A stretch of 64,000 nucleotides of DNA from positions 251,001 to 315,000 of the forward strand of contig WBZZ01004158.1 in NCBI GenBank assembly GCA_019918135.1, given 5' to 3'. Source of the DNA: Paulinella micropora. Taxonomy: Eukaryota; Cercozoa; Imbricatea; Euglyphida; Paulinellidae. Positions 41,120-50,934 of this stretch are shown here, in pieces. Under the pieces are notes generated by a model. That model did not search any database. It had not been told where the DNA came from and saw nothing but the letters and a program-made list of their open reading frames with translations. The translations under genes were made by a program, and so were the position numbers. How positions within the stretch are numbered: position 1 is the stretch's first letter; each line of letters begins with the position of its first letter.

Positions 41120-42124
41120 TCAAGGGCGCCAAGCTGCGCGTCCACTTCGGCCGTGGTTGTCGTCGCCGTCGGGCTGTCCGTCCGGCCGGGGCGCCACGGC
41201 GGGGCCGCCCCCGGCCTTGCCCGGCGGGGCGTCGTCGTCCCCCCCCGCCTCTTCTTCTTCTTCTCGGATGTAGTACACGTGTGCCCCCGGTACGCGACCG
41301 CCACCCGCCCGCACCCACAGGTCGGGCTGCGACCAGACCTGCTGCAACAGGCCGGCCGCCCCCAGCGCCGCCGCGACGGAGACGGCCAGGTCGTAGTCCG
41401 CGGGCAGCAGTGCGGCACAGGCGTACATCAGAGCCAGGCCCGCCACGGCCAGCACACAGCGGCCGAAGCGGACCTGGCCGGCGCGCCGCAGGTCTTCCTG
41501 GCCCGGTGTCCCCCCCTCGTCCGCACACTCCGGCACGCGCCGCAGCCAGTCCCGTGCCTGCCCGCCGGCCCAGAGCAGGCCCAGTGCGGCCGGCGTCAGG
41601 AGCCAACCCAGCCGGGCTCCTGACAGGGCGCTGCCCAAGACCCCTAGCCAACAAGCCGCCAGCGTCACGTGCAGGCCGCGCGTGTCGGCCAAGACGGCCG
41701 AACCCAGCGTACTCAGGGCACACCACAGATAGACGTTCTCGGCTACCAGGAACCACCCGCGAGCGCTCTGTTCGCCCCCACGCCCGTGAGGGCTCACCAA
41801 CAAGAAGAAGAAGGAGAGGAGGCGGCTCAGCGCTAGTAGCAGCACGGCGCCGGGGCGATCGGTGCGTGGCGACAGGCCACGCACCTGCAAGCTCCGGCTG
41901 TACGCAGCACCGCTGGGTGCGGCTCGGTTCGTGTGCAACCACAGGACGGCCGCCCGGCCCAGGAACCAAGAGCCCCAGGCCACTTGCAGGATCGACACCG
42001 TCAGTAGCCCCGGCCCCACGGCACTCCAGCAAACTGGCCACGTTGCCGGCTCCGACACGGCCCAGGGCGTGCATTCGGCTGTCCCCTGGGGCAGGCCCCC
42101 GGCCAGCAACTTCTCGTCGGACAT
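41120..42124 (-). CDS. Multi-pass membrane protein, unknown
   Basis: 334 residues from ATG 42124 (MSDEKLLAGGL). About seven hydrophobic helices (for example VGPGLLTVSILQVAW, AVLLLALSRLLSFFFLLV, GLHVTLAACWLGVLGSAL, WLLTPAALGLLWAG, CVLAVAGLALMYACAALL). The soluble acidic C-terminus contains EEEEE. The arrangement resembles a 7-TM protein, and similar membrane blocks begin the genes at 11607-14247 and 50935, but I see no receptor family motif. Intact. Divergent from the Cys-rich gene at 42702. Confidence 0.6.
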   Translation of the reverse strand: MSDEKLLAGGLPQGTAECTPWAVSEPATWPVCWSAVGPGLLTVSILQVAWGSWFLGRAAVLWLHTNRAAPSGAAYSRSLQVRGLSPRTDRPGAVLLLALSRLLSFFFLLVSPHGRGGEQSARGWFLVAENVYLWCALSTLGSAVLADTRGLHVTLAACWLGVLGSALSGARLGWLLTPAALGLLWAGGQARDWLRRVPECADEGGTPGQEDLRRAGQVRFGRCVLAVAGLALMYACAALLPADYDLAVSVAAALGAAGLLQQVWSQPDLWVRAGGGRVPGAHVYYIREEEEEAGGDDDAPPGKAGGGPAVAPRPDGQPDGDDNHGRSGRAAWRP

Positions 42125-42701
42125 AAGGAAGGCGGTTTAGGTGGGTGCTGGCTTGTGCGGCTCGCCAGCGGTCCGAGTCTGGCGGAGAAGCCAACGCGCC
42201 CCCCCCCCCCTTTACCCACGGGCCGACGACCCCCCCCCGCGTCCGCACCCCGGGAGGGGGGGAAGCCGCGGCGGCGGCGGGAGGAAGGGGGAGGCTCTTT
42301 TTTTCCTCTCCCCCCCGCCCGGGCGCCGCCGCCACTCTCCGCCCCCCCTTTCTCCCTCCTCTCCTCCCCCGCCACAACGCACGGCTGCCGCGGCGTCGGG
42401 CCCTAGTACAAGTACCAAAGACGACGCTGCGACAGGTACAGGCCAGGGCCGCGCTCGCGGGCTGGGTGCTGGGTGCGCAGGGGAAGTAGCTTGTCGTCCC
42501 TACTCGGGGAGGCGACGGGGGGGGGAGGGGGGAGCACACAGCGTCGTAGCGGATGAGAGGCAGGCCTGTGACCGCGCGGGCCGTGCGTAGTGAGGGAGGG
42601 GGGCAGCAGGCGTATTTTTGCCTCTGCTTGGCACGGCTCTGGGTGCTGTTGTGACAGGGGGAGGTGGCGGATCCAGGTGCTAGCGCTACTCTACACCCGC
42701 C
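42125..42701. other. GC-rich divergent spacer
   Basis: About 580 bp with long C- and G-runs between two divergent ATGs. Presumed bidirectional promoter. No supported ORF. Confidence 0.35.
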
Positions 42702-44327
42702 ATGAACAAACGGGGACCAGCGGAAGATGACATGGGCGAATACTTTAGCAAAAAGCAGAGGAAGGTTGGCGAGGAGCCCCGGCTAGATGTGCCGAGGCCC
42801 CCCGTGAGAGGCCTCGATGAGGTCAATGATGATGACGGCAAAAAGAAGCCAGTGGAAACATACGATTACGGCCTAATCGTAGAGCTTAAATATGGCGGAG
42901 TAACAGAAAAGGTAACTGTTCCATTCCGGTTCCTGCTGTATTGCAAGGTTCTGTACGAATTCGTCGGTCTCCAGATGGGAGCCATGGTGGCCGCTGCGGA
43001 AAGAATCATTGCCGACAGGAGCGTCTACTGTCAGGAGTGTATAACAAAACGGGCAAAATTCAGTGCGGCGATTGAAGAGGACCTGAAGGGAAAAAAAGAG
43101 GAGTCAGTGTGCGACGCACACGCTAGAACCCCAGGATTTCAGGGCGACGAGTGCCGAAAGTGCAACGGCGTGTGGGACAAAAGGCGACACGACGCTACGC
43201 CAAGGATCGCGTTAGCGACAGCAGTCACGTGCCGTGCGTGCCAACAGGAAGAGAAGACCAACAATTGCAACAAGTGCCGTACTTTACAGGCTGAGTGGCC
43301 GCCCGTCTTTACGGGACCCAGTGCGCAGTTTCGAGCGACCATGTGCAATCATTGCCGAACGGAGAGAGAAATCGGCTGCCTTCGTTGCGAGCTTCTACAG
43401 CAGGAATGGCCGTACAGCACTAGGGGTGCCACCGCAGAAACCAGAGCGACCACGTGCGATGGATGCCTGGCAGCACAGGTTGTGCGCAGAGAAAGAATTG
43501 CGGGGGGGGTGTCTCGCGAGCGAGTGATTATGGAAGAGGCACATGGGGGGGCTGGAGAGGCGCGGCTCCGGCTAGCGCTTAGGAGCTTTTTCGAAGACGT
43601 AGCCGGGCCGTGGTGGCAAGCCTTGGAGGCGAAGGGGGACCCCCCGGGCGCAGCCGACGAGGACGCGGCCTCGTCGTCCTCGTCGTCGTCGTCCTCGTCG
43701 TCGTCGGCCGCCGCCCGTTCCTCGTCGTCGTCCTCGTCGTCGTCGTCCTCGTCCTCGTCGTCGTCGGCCGCCGCCCGTTCCTCGTCGTCGTCCTCGTCGT
43801 CGTCGTCCTCGTCCTCGTCGTCGTCGGCCGCCGCCCGTTCCTCGTCGTCGTCCTCGTCGTCCTCGTCCTCGTCGTCGTCGGCCGCTGCCTCGTCCTCGTC
43901 TCCGATTTACGGCGCTACCATCTGGAAGACGCTCCCTGGTTATGGAAGAGAAGCGCCCTTAGCAGGCGAGACGAAGTTTAAAAAAGTCGTTGCGAGGATA
44001 GGCCAAGCAGCCTCCTCGTTCCCTGTCACCCTACAAATGACCTGCAAGGCAAGGGACTCGAAAGGAAGGGAGACGACGGTAGACGACACGGTGGTCCTGG
44101 CTGTAGAGCCAGCGTACTTCAAAATGGCCGTGGACTATGCTGACCACCGCGATGCCCAGGGCGCTGCGCACAAGCCGATTCCGCAGCCGTTGGAAAATAA
44201 CAATTTGAAGGGGCAGCTGGGTACCGACTACGACTTCCTGAAGCGTTGGGGCTTTGTATCCGAAACGCCGGGCGAGCTAGCACTCCAGAACGTGTACAGG
44301 CTGTACGACGCAATGAAGGTACAACCC

Positions 44328-44374
<47 letters not shown>

Positions 44375-45263
44375 ATAGACATAGCAAGCGGTGGCGCTGC
44401 CCAGAACCCCGCGCTGCGCACACAAGCCCGTGGAGAGCCAGCCCCTGTAAAGGCCACGCACTGTTTCTCCCGTTGTCCCCTGTTGGTGGTTCTGTCTGGC
44501 AGACCGTTAACTACCTGGGCATAGACGTGTTACAAGATCTACTCTCCGCCGCCCTGGCGAGCTTGCTCGTGGGTCTCCCCTCTCTCCCCCCTGTTCTTCT
44601 CACTTTTGTAGCCACCGCGCCAAACCCCCCCCCCTCCCGCGGCCTAGGCCTGTGTGGAGGGACGCTGCCCACTCTCTTCTACTCGGGACCCCTCGGGACC
44701 CCCTCGGGACCCCCTTGGGACCCCCTCGGGACCCCCTTGGGACCCCCTCGGGACCCCCTTGGGACCTGGTGGTTGTCTCGTGCAGTGACCGATGTTTTTC
44801 GCCGTACGTGTGCCTGTGTGCAGGGAAGACCGTGCTGCAGATGAGGGAAGCTCTGGGCATTGCAGAGGTCGACCCCCGGTTCGATTGTGACATGCATCGG
44901 GTCTTTGGCGACCTCGTGGAGCACGGGTACGAGGAAGGTCAAGCCCCCTGGGAGGATACTGCCGGGGCGTCGTCTTCGTCTTCCTCTAGTGCCAGGGGCG
45001 GGGCAGCTTCTTCTTCGTCGAGCACTTCCTCTTCATCCGGCGCGCCCGTCGGGTTCCACGGTGCTTCTTCCTCGAGCGCTCCCAGCGGGCTACAACAGGG
45101 TGTTGCACGCGGCATTTCCTCCTCCAGCGCCTCTTCTTCCTCGAACGTTCGTCCTCCTGGCAAGCAACGCACTCAGCACACCGAACGCAAACAAAAGGGC
45201 AAGGCGGAGAGGAAGAAACAAGAGGAGCCTATGAGCGATACTGACGACGACGACGACGTATAA
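42702..45263 (+). CDS. Cys-motif protein with poly-Ser tracts; probably two exons (42702-44318, 44841-45263)
   Basis: Start ATG 42702 (MNKRGPAEDD), with nuclear-signal-like KKQRKVG. Residues 105-265 hold many C-x2-C pairs in two tandem units (C-x2-C-x-LQ-EWP...RATMC-x2-C), suggesting zinc binding. Long poly-Ser tracts with AAAR breaks follow (43675-43890, coded by TCG/TCC repeats), then a folded-looking region. Without splicing the frame ends in an artefactual (RE)n from a GA microsatellite. A GTACAA donor after AAG at 44318 and a GCAG acceptor at 44840 join two codon-aligned ORFs; exon 2 (MREALGIAEVD) again ends in poly-Ser with a basic/acidic tail, supporting one protein. Alternatively exon 2 is a separate gene from ATG 44841. 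ATTAAA at 45402. Confidence 0.6.
44319..44840 (+). other. Candidate spliceosomal intron
   Basis: Starts GTACAACC and ends GTGCTGCAG, phase 0. It contains a (GA)n microsatellite (44328-44371), a pyrimidine-rich patch (44570-44640) and a short GGGACCCCCT-type tandem repeat (44688-44770). The intron is inferred from frame continuity and the splice-site pair only. Confidence 0.45.
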
Positions 45264-45852
45264 TACTATGGACACGCTGGTCTGGGCTTTCGGCCCAGCC
45301 GCCAAGCCCGGGAGTCGCCGGGTAGGGGGGCCAGAGGTCACTGGCCCCTCCCCCCGTTCCACGCGCCTGTCTGGTGCGCAGCCAAGAGTTAGATTTCATT
45401 AATTAAAAACCGCGCCGGCCAACCAGCTACCTAGAAAATGTTTCTGGCTTACACCGGTTGCGCACCGGGAGGGCCCGGACAGCGCACGGAACAACAGCGT
45501 GCCTCGTCGTCACACGGCCAGTGCCAGAGTGCGCAAGGGGAGACGCTGGCTTCTAGCCAGGCCCCGAGATTGGGAGCCCCCGCCGGCGGACCCCCACCGG
45601 GGACCCCACCGGGGACCCCGCCGGGACAGAGGGCAGCCCCCCTCTCTCCTGCCCCCGGAGTTACCGCTACTCTTGCCTCCGGCACCCCGAACGCTGACCC
45701 GGCCGGCTCCCGGCCGGCTCCCGACCCGGGGCCTCCGGGCACGCTCATCCCCCTCTCTTTGGCCATCGGCTTGTGTTGCTTTTTAATCAAGGCCAACCTC
45801 TGCTCCACTGCCTTCCTATCCACCGCTCTCCCTCCCTGTGTCCGGCCGAGAG
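45264..45852. other. Convergent intergenic region
   Basis: Contains the ATTAAA signal (45402-45407) for the preceding gene, then Pro/Gly-codon-rich sequence with a CACCGGGGACCC repeat near 45600. ORFs here look like composition artefacts. Confidence 0.35.
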
Positions 45853-47510
45853 CTAGCCGCACTCGCGCGCCAGCTGCTCCTCTGCCTCGAGCTCATCTGG
45901 CGAAAGTTCAACGACCGAGGGTCCGCTGGAGCTGGCGCTGGACAGCAGCAGCGGGTACGCGGGCCGCGGCCCCTCCCAAACACCCACGTCTACCCGCCCC
46001 TTCTTGTATCCCGGCACACCCGTGCTAGCGGGCAGCAGCGAGCCACCCCGGCGGTTCTTCATGGAAGTGTCGAACACGAAGACCTCCTCGGGCTGCATGC
46101 GCGTATTGAACATACCGCTGGCCTCCTTGTGGAACGTGAAGCGGACGTAGGCCTTGAGGGAGGCGACCGTCCCGGGCGCGACGATGGCGCGCGCCACCTG
46201 CTCGTCGACGGGCAACTGGTTGTCGTCGCGCATATTCCTGACCGCGATCCTGGTGTAGCCCGAGTTCTTGAACCACAGGTTGATGGCGAACTTGGTTTGC
46301 GAGCGGAGCGTCAGGCGCGGCTTGCCGTTGGGCCCCAGCGCGACGGGGTCGGGCAGGTAGTAGGTGCCGCCGCTGTTGCTGTACTTGTGGAAGCTGCCCT
46401 GCAGCTGCGCCTCGTCCGTCTCGTTGGCCTCCAGGTCCTTCATCCGCACCAGGTCCTCCCGCAGCAGGTCGTACGTCTCGGGCTCGAACGTCCCGTCCGC
46501 CCGGAGGTTCTTGCCCCCCGCGTCCGGTTGAGCTCCGTGAGGCGGCGGAACAGGTACGGCATGGCTTGGCGCGCCAGGGGAGCGTACTTGGGCTCTTGTA
46601 GCAGCCGCACCGGCAGCGCCATGCGCAGGAACTCGAGGTACAGCGTGAACAAGACCTGCAGCGGGTTGACCTGGTAGCCCTCGCCCAGGGGAGTGCACGA
46701 CACCACCAGGGGGACGTCGTCCTCCGCGCCGTCTCCCCGCACGATGACGGGCGTCGCCTCCGAGCTGAGCCCGATCACGCGCATGATGCAGTCCCGCTTG
46801 CGGCAGTGCTCTTCTGGGTTGGTGGCGTACCGGTGGAAGAAGTGCTTGTCCATGCCGTACGTGCCCTGCGCGTCTTCGCCCAGCTGTCGGAGCTCGCCGG
46901 CGTCCTTGACGGCCGTGGATTCCCACACGCAGACCTCGCTGAGCACGCCCGGCGGCGTCAGGAAGCCGCGGCGCCCAAAGGCCCCGCGCCGGCCGTGGTA
47001 AGTCATCTGCACCGTATCCACTTCCTTGCCGAGCTTGCGGTCCAGCTGCTTCTTCGTCGACAGGTTGGTCACGCCCCGTGGCTCCAGAAAGCGCTCGAAC
47101 ACCACTTGCTTCCGCGCCGGGGGTCCGGGCACCTCTACGACGCGGCACAGCCAGTCGCGCAGGTAGTCGGTATCCAAAGATTCGTACGCGGGGTTGTTGG
47201 CATAGAAGAAGAAGCCGTCGGGGTCGCCAAACTGCGCCTGCAGCTCGCGGGGCAGGTCGGCCACGGACACTAGGTCGGGGTCCACCACGGGATTGAAGCT
47301 GCGACGGAAGACTTCGTAGCGGGTATAGTAGTTGAACTCCAACAGCGCGCGCTGGCCGTCCCGTGCTTGCTGTTGCTGCGCCACGCCGGCCGACAGCGAG
47401 TCTAGGTCAGGCAGGGCCGCGTCCTCGGCGGTCTTGGCCTTCTTCGCGGGCGGGCTAGTCGTGGCTGCCTCGGTAACGGCTCGACTGCTGCTTTTGCTGC
47501 TCTTGGGCAT
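45853..47510 (-). CDS. Conserved-looking unknown protein of about 550 residues, one frame break
   Basis: Start ATG 47510 (MPKSSKSSSRAV) with nuclear-signal-like PPAKKAKT. Well-formed globular sequence follows (FNYYTRYEVFRRSFNP, GFFFYANNPAYESLD, YLFRRLTELNR), then a beta-rich C-terminal half (KFAINLWFKNSGYTRIAV, LKAYVRFTFHKEASG). The frame breaks near 46520 in a six-G run on the minus strand, where seven would restore it. The size and beta-rich end would suit a structural protein, but I see no capsid signature. Few simple repeats, unlike its neighbours. Divergent from the gene at 48097. Confidence 0.6.
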
Positions 47511-48096
47511 ACTCTCGGCCGCGGTCACGTCTCGTCCCGAGGGTGAATTGTGAGAGCTACGCCCGCGGCCGACCTGCGCCCGACGACCGCGGGGGGCGCC
47601 CGCGCACCAGGCGCACCGCGGGGGCGGGCCGGCCGCGGGGCCGCGTGCGCCCCGGGGGGGGGACGCGACGCACGCGGGGGGGGGGGAGAGAGAGCGCCGC
47701 CCCCCCCCCCCTTCCCCGGGCCGCGCCCCCTGCCCCGGCCTCGCCCGCCGGACCGCCCCCCCCCACACCGCCCCGCTCCCCGCGCCGCCCCCTCCCTCCC
47801 GTCTCCTGCCCGGCCTCGCCCGCCGGACCGCCCCCCTACCCCCCCCCCCCGCTCCCGCGCCGCATTTCTGCGCCCCGGCGGTCGTCGCAGATCGCCCGGC
47901 CGTCGCGCGGGTAGCAGTAGGGAGCCGTCCGGCGGGCGAGGCCGGGCGCGGACGCGTAGGGAGGGAGGCGGGCGCGTGGAGAGGGGGGGGGCGTAGGGAG
48001 GGAGGCGGGCGTGTGGAGGGGGGGCGGCTGGGCGGGCGAGGGCCATGAAAGCGCCGTGAACGTGCTCTGGCTTGCAGGGGTACAGCTAGCGGTGCT
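47511..48096. other. GC-rich divergent spacer
   Basis: C- and G-runs (for example 47698-47715 and 47838-47852) and a GGGAGGGAGGCGGGCG repeat near 47960-48020. Probable shared promoter; no supported ORF. Confidence 0.35.
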
Positions 48097-48546
48097 ATGG
48101 CTGAAGGTGAGACGACCAAGGGCAGCGGGGCGCCGGCTACGGCCGCGCCCAAGAGAAAGCGTGACGAGCGGCTTCCTATGTTTGCCCTGGTGCGGCGTGG
48201 AGACGTGCAGGTCTCGAACCCGGCGTGGTGCGCACAGCGCCATGCGTGCATTAGCTACTTCAACGAGTGCGCACTGAGCGAAGAGGCACTGGCCGGACTG
48301 CTAGAAGCTATGAACAGTGCTGAGACGCTGGTGGAGCTCCGGGCCGCCAGCCTGCAACTGGCCAAGGTCCTGGTCGGGGCCCGCGCCTTAGCTTTGCCCG
48401 CGTTGCAAAGGCTGCAAGAAACCAGAAAGTCGGGCTGCCAGACGTGCGCCTGGCAGAAGTGCGCTGGCCCGCTGTGCCAAGAGCTCCTGCCGGCGGACGG
48501 TGGTTGTGCCTGTGGCTTCTCCCTCCGCAAGGAACACCAAGCCTGA
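48097..48546 (+). CDS. Small Cys-rich unknown protein
   Basis: 149 residues from ATG 48097 (MAEGETTKG). A nuclear-signal-like APKRKRDER lies at residues 19-27; a helical middle follows (LSEEALAGLLEAMNSAETLVELR); the C-terminal cluster C-x2-C-x4-C-x4-C-x9-C-x-C (CQTCAWQKCAGPLCQ...CACG) probably binds metal. No family recognised. AATAAA starts 15 bp after the stop (48561-48566), a compact eukaryotic-type gene end. The following 48567-49036 has no supported gene. Confidence 0.6.
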   Translation: MAEGETTKGSGAPATAAPKRKRDERLPMFALVRRGDVQVSNPAWCAQRHACISYFNECALSEEALAGLLEAMNSAETLVELRAASLQLAKVLVGARALALPALQRLQETRKSGCQTCAWQKCAGPLCQELLPADGGCACGFSLRKEHQA

Positions 48547-48560
48547 GGTGCGGTGCCACT

Positions 48561-48566
48561 AATAAA
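48561..48566 (+). terminator. AATAAA polyadenylation-type signal
   Basis: AATAAA immediately downstream of the TGA at 48544-48546. Confidence 0.55.
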
Positions 48567-49036
48567 CTGGGCTATCGTGATGCCACCACGTTCCACACGC
48601 GTGTTCCTTCTTCCGGTGGGCTGGCCCACAGGAACTGCCACTTGCACTTGCAGCGGCCTACTATGTTGTATAATCACAGCCCAGGTTTCGAATTTGCGTG
48701 CCTCCGCACGTGCTTCCTCGGGGATTGTAATAGTCCCTAGTGTTTTCCCCCCTCTCACCGACTAAAAAAGAAAAAAGAAAATTCCTTCTCCCCCTCTCTT
48801 CGGCTGTGTGTCAAATGTCCTGGTCAAGAGAATAGTCTGTGCTGGCGTTAAGTACCGGGAAACATACTAGCGGCCGGAGGATGCTCTTCGCAGGTGGACT
48901 ACCCCCCCCCCCTCCCTCCAAATAATCAGCAACACAAGAGGAATAAAACGGCGCTATTAGAATTCTTTTTTTATGCCAACGGCAGAAAGCAGTGGTAGGT
49001 AATTCCTAGCCTTCTGATGCTAGACGGTCTTCGTTT

Positions 49037-50629
49037 TCATAACATTCTTCCCTCAGTACTAGCACCAACCTCTTCGCATTCTGTGAGGGCCAGACCACAC
49101 CTGTTGTTTCTCAAGCGCACATAGTGAGCCTCCGTTTGCGTTGGTTGGCCGGGAATGCCGCTTCCGACGTCGTCCAGGACAATATCAACAATCTGACTCT
49201 TCTTGAAGAAGTCTGGATATTCTTTCGTATCACTTGCGATGAGTATGGACGGCGTACGGAGTGACTGGAACTTCAAAACCCTATCCTTGTGCTTCACAGG
49301 ATCAAAGTTAATATGAGCAAGACGTTCTGGTGGTAGAACCCTAATAATCAGTTTCGGAAGCTTGCTGCCTGGCGGTTGCGACGTGACGGTGATCGTCCGT
49401 CCAGGTTGATCTGCACTTCTGCCGTCACAATATCGGCCAACATCTGTTATTTCGACAGTGCACACTGTGTCGGGCTGCCACTGCGCCGGGGGGCACAGCG
49501 TGATCTGAGACAGAAACATGCTATCCCTGATCGTCAGTGTTGGCTTAACCACGCCTGGTGCCCAGGACCACGTCACCGTTTGCAACCCTTCCAGTTTTAG
49601 GTTTGTATCTTCTAGCACACTGCGAGGAAAACAGCGGCCGACTTCGAAGTGTCTTTCTTGCGCGATCAATTCTTGGGAGCTACTGAGCTCTATTGTGGCC
49701 AACGCGGGGTATCTCTCGAGGCACTGATCTAGAAAGCCTTGCCAGCCGTATGCAGATTCTATCTCGACACTAACCTCTGTTACTGTGAAACATGGCAGTG
49801 GGTTCAGGATGGGCAGCAGGGCGAGTAAACCAAACAGTTGCCTGTCCTCTTTGGATTCAGACACAGGGGGCGGAAAGTCTTCTTCACAACCGGCCAATAT
49901 GGCAACTTGACAGGTCTGTTGCATGGGCTTCGGCCGGGACGCGCTGGACACGTACCGCGGGTCTAACGTGTGGCGCCCGTAGCACCACAGCTTTTGTTGC
50001 ACGTAGAACAGGCTCTGTGCTTTGAGCCTGCCCGACGCAAAACGTTCGGGAGAGAAAGCCAGGTCCTTTTGTAACTGAGCCCAGAGCAGCTCATCCAGCC
50101 CCCGGGCCAAATCCCCTACCTCCCCGGCTGAATGCTTGCTGTCAGGGACCGTGGGTCGCAGCAGCCACAGTGTACCGCCATGGGTCGTACAGCTCTGTCG
50201 CAAATTGTACACGATCGTGCTAAGCACGTGGTACTTGGCCAGAACACTATCCGTAGACTGCTTAACATACTGGTCGGTGTACTCAAAGAGTCTGCGAGCC
50301 GCCTCTGCAAGGCTCTGCTTTTCGTCGGGGGCCGAGCCCGGACCGACCACGGCCACCACCTCCAGGCCTGACGCTGTGTTGCGTGCTAATGTCTCCCCCA
50401 TTAGTTTTATAGCATCCCGGGCTTGGCTTGCTTCGAGTGCGTTCGGTTGGGCTGGGTAGAGGTAGACCACGGTTCGCCGGCCAAACCCCGCTTGCAGTCT
50501 AGACAGCTGGCCGGCGCGGCAAACCGCCAGCCGTGCTCGTTCAGTGGGTTGGCAGTCAAGGCAACCTACGCATAGTTCGTTCGGTCCATGGGCAGCTGTC
50601 TTCTGTTTCTTGGGGGGCGTAGCGGCCAT
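49037..50629 (-). CDS. 'CxxCxxC' family unknown protein, intact paralogue of 19410-21105
   Basis: 530 residues from ATG 50629 (MAATPPKKQKTA). A nuclear-signal-like PPKKQK leads into C-x2-C-x2-C (CVGCLDC, residues 21-27). Middle segments (VVYLYPAQPN, EVVAVVGPGSAPDEKQSL, LWCYGRHTLDPRYV) and a beta-rich C-terminus (VEITDVGRYCDG, VDIVLDDVGSG) align with the broken 19410 gene, defining a private family of at least three loci here counting the relic at 17130. Function unknown; the conserved basic start plus Cys motif suggests a nuclear protein. Less GC-rich than adjacent genes. Confidence 0.65.
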   Translation of the reverse strand: MAATPPKKQKTAAHGPNELCVGCLDCQPTERARLAVCRAGQLSRLQAGFGRRTVVYLYPAQPNALEASQARDAIKLMGETLARNTASGLEVVAVVGPGSAPDEKQSLAEAARRLFEYTDQYVKQSTDSVLAKYHVLSTIVYNLRQSCTTHGGTLWLLRPTVPDSKHSAGEVGDLARGLDELLWAQLQKDLAFSPERFASGRLKAQSLFYVQQKLWCYGRHTLDPRYVSSASRPKPMQQTCQVAILAGCEEDFPPPVSESKEDRQLFGLLALLPILNPLPCFTVTEVSVEIESAYGWQGFLDQCLERYPALATIELSSSQELIAQERHFEVGRCFPRSVLEDTNLKLEGLQTVTWSWAPGVVKPTLTIRDSMFLSQITLCPPAQWQPDTVCTVEITDVGRYCDGRSADQPGRTITVTSQPPGSKLPKLIIRVLPPERLAHINFDPVKHKDRVLKFQSLRTPSILIASDTKEYPDFFKKSQIVDIVLDDVGSGIPGQPTQTEAHYVRLRNNRCGLALTECEEVGASTEGRML

Positions 50630-50934
50630 TCCCCTGCTGTCGCGAACTCTGTTTAGGACCAGTACGCTGGCGGAGGGGGGCACGACCCCACTCCACCCCG
50701 CGGGCCGGTCCGGAGAGGGGGAGGAAGAAGGGAGAGAGGCCAAGAGAGGGAGGGAGAGGGATGCCGGTCTTCCTCCCCCCCCCGGCGGGTTTCCCCGCCC
50801 CCCCCCCCTTGCTCTCGCGGAGGAGGCGGTGGGGGTTTCTTTCCTCTGTTTCTCTCTCCTTCCCCCCTCCCACCCCCTGCCCGCGGGTGCCCGCGGGCGC
50901 CCGTCCGTTCTGCTGCGCTGGGTCACCTAAACAG

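Noticed and set aside
44319-44375. (RE)n C-terminus of the Cys-motif protein
   Set aside because: It is translation of a (GA)n microsatellite directly after a good splice donor.
45853-47510. Major capsid protein assignment
   Set aside because: Length and a beta-rich C-terminal half are suggestive, but no double jelly-roll or HK97-type signature could be seen. Left as unknown.
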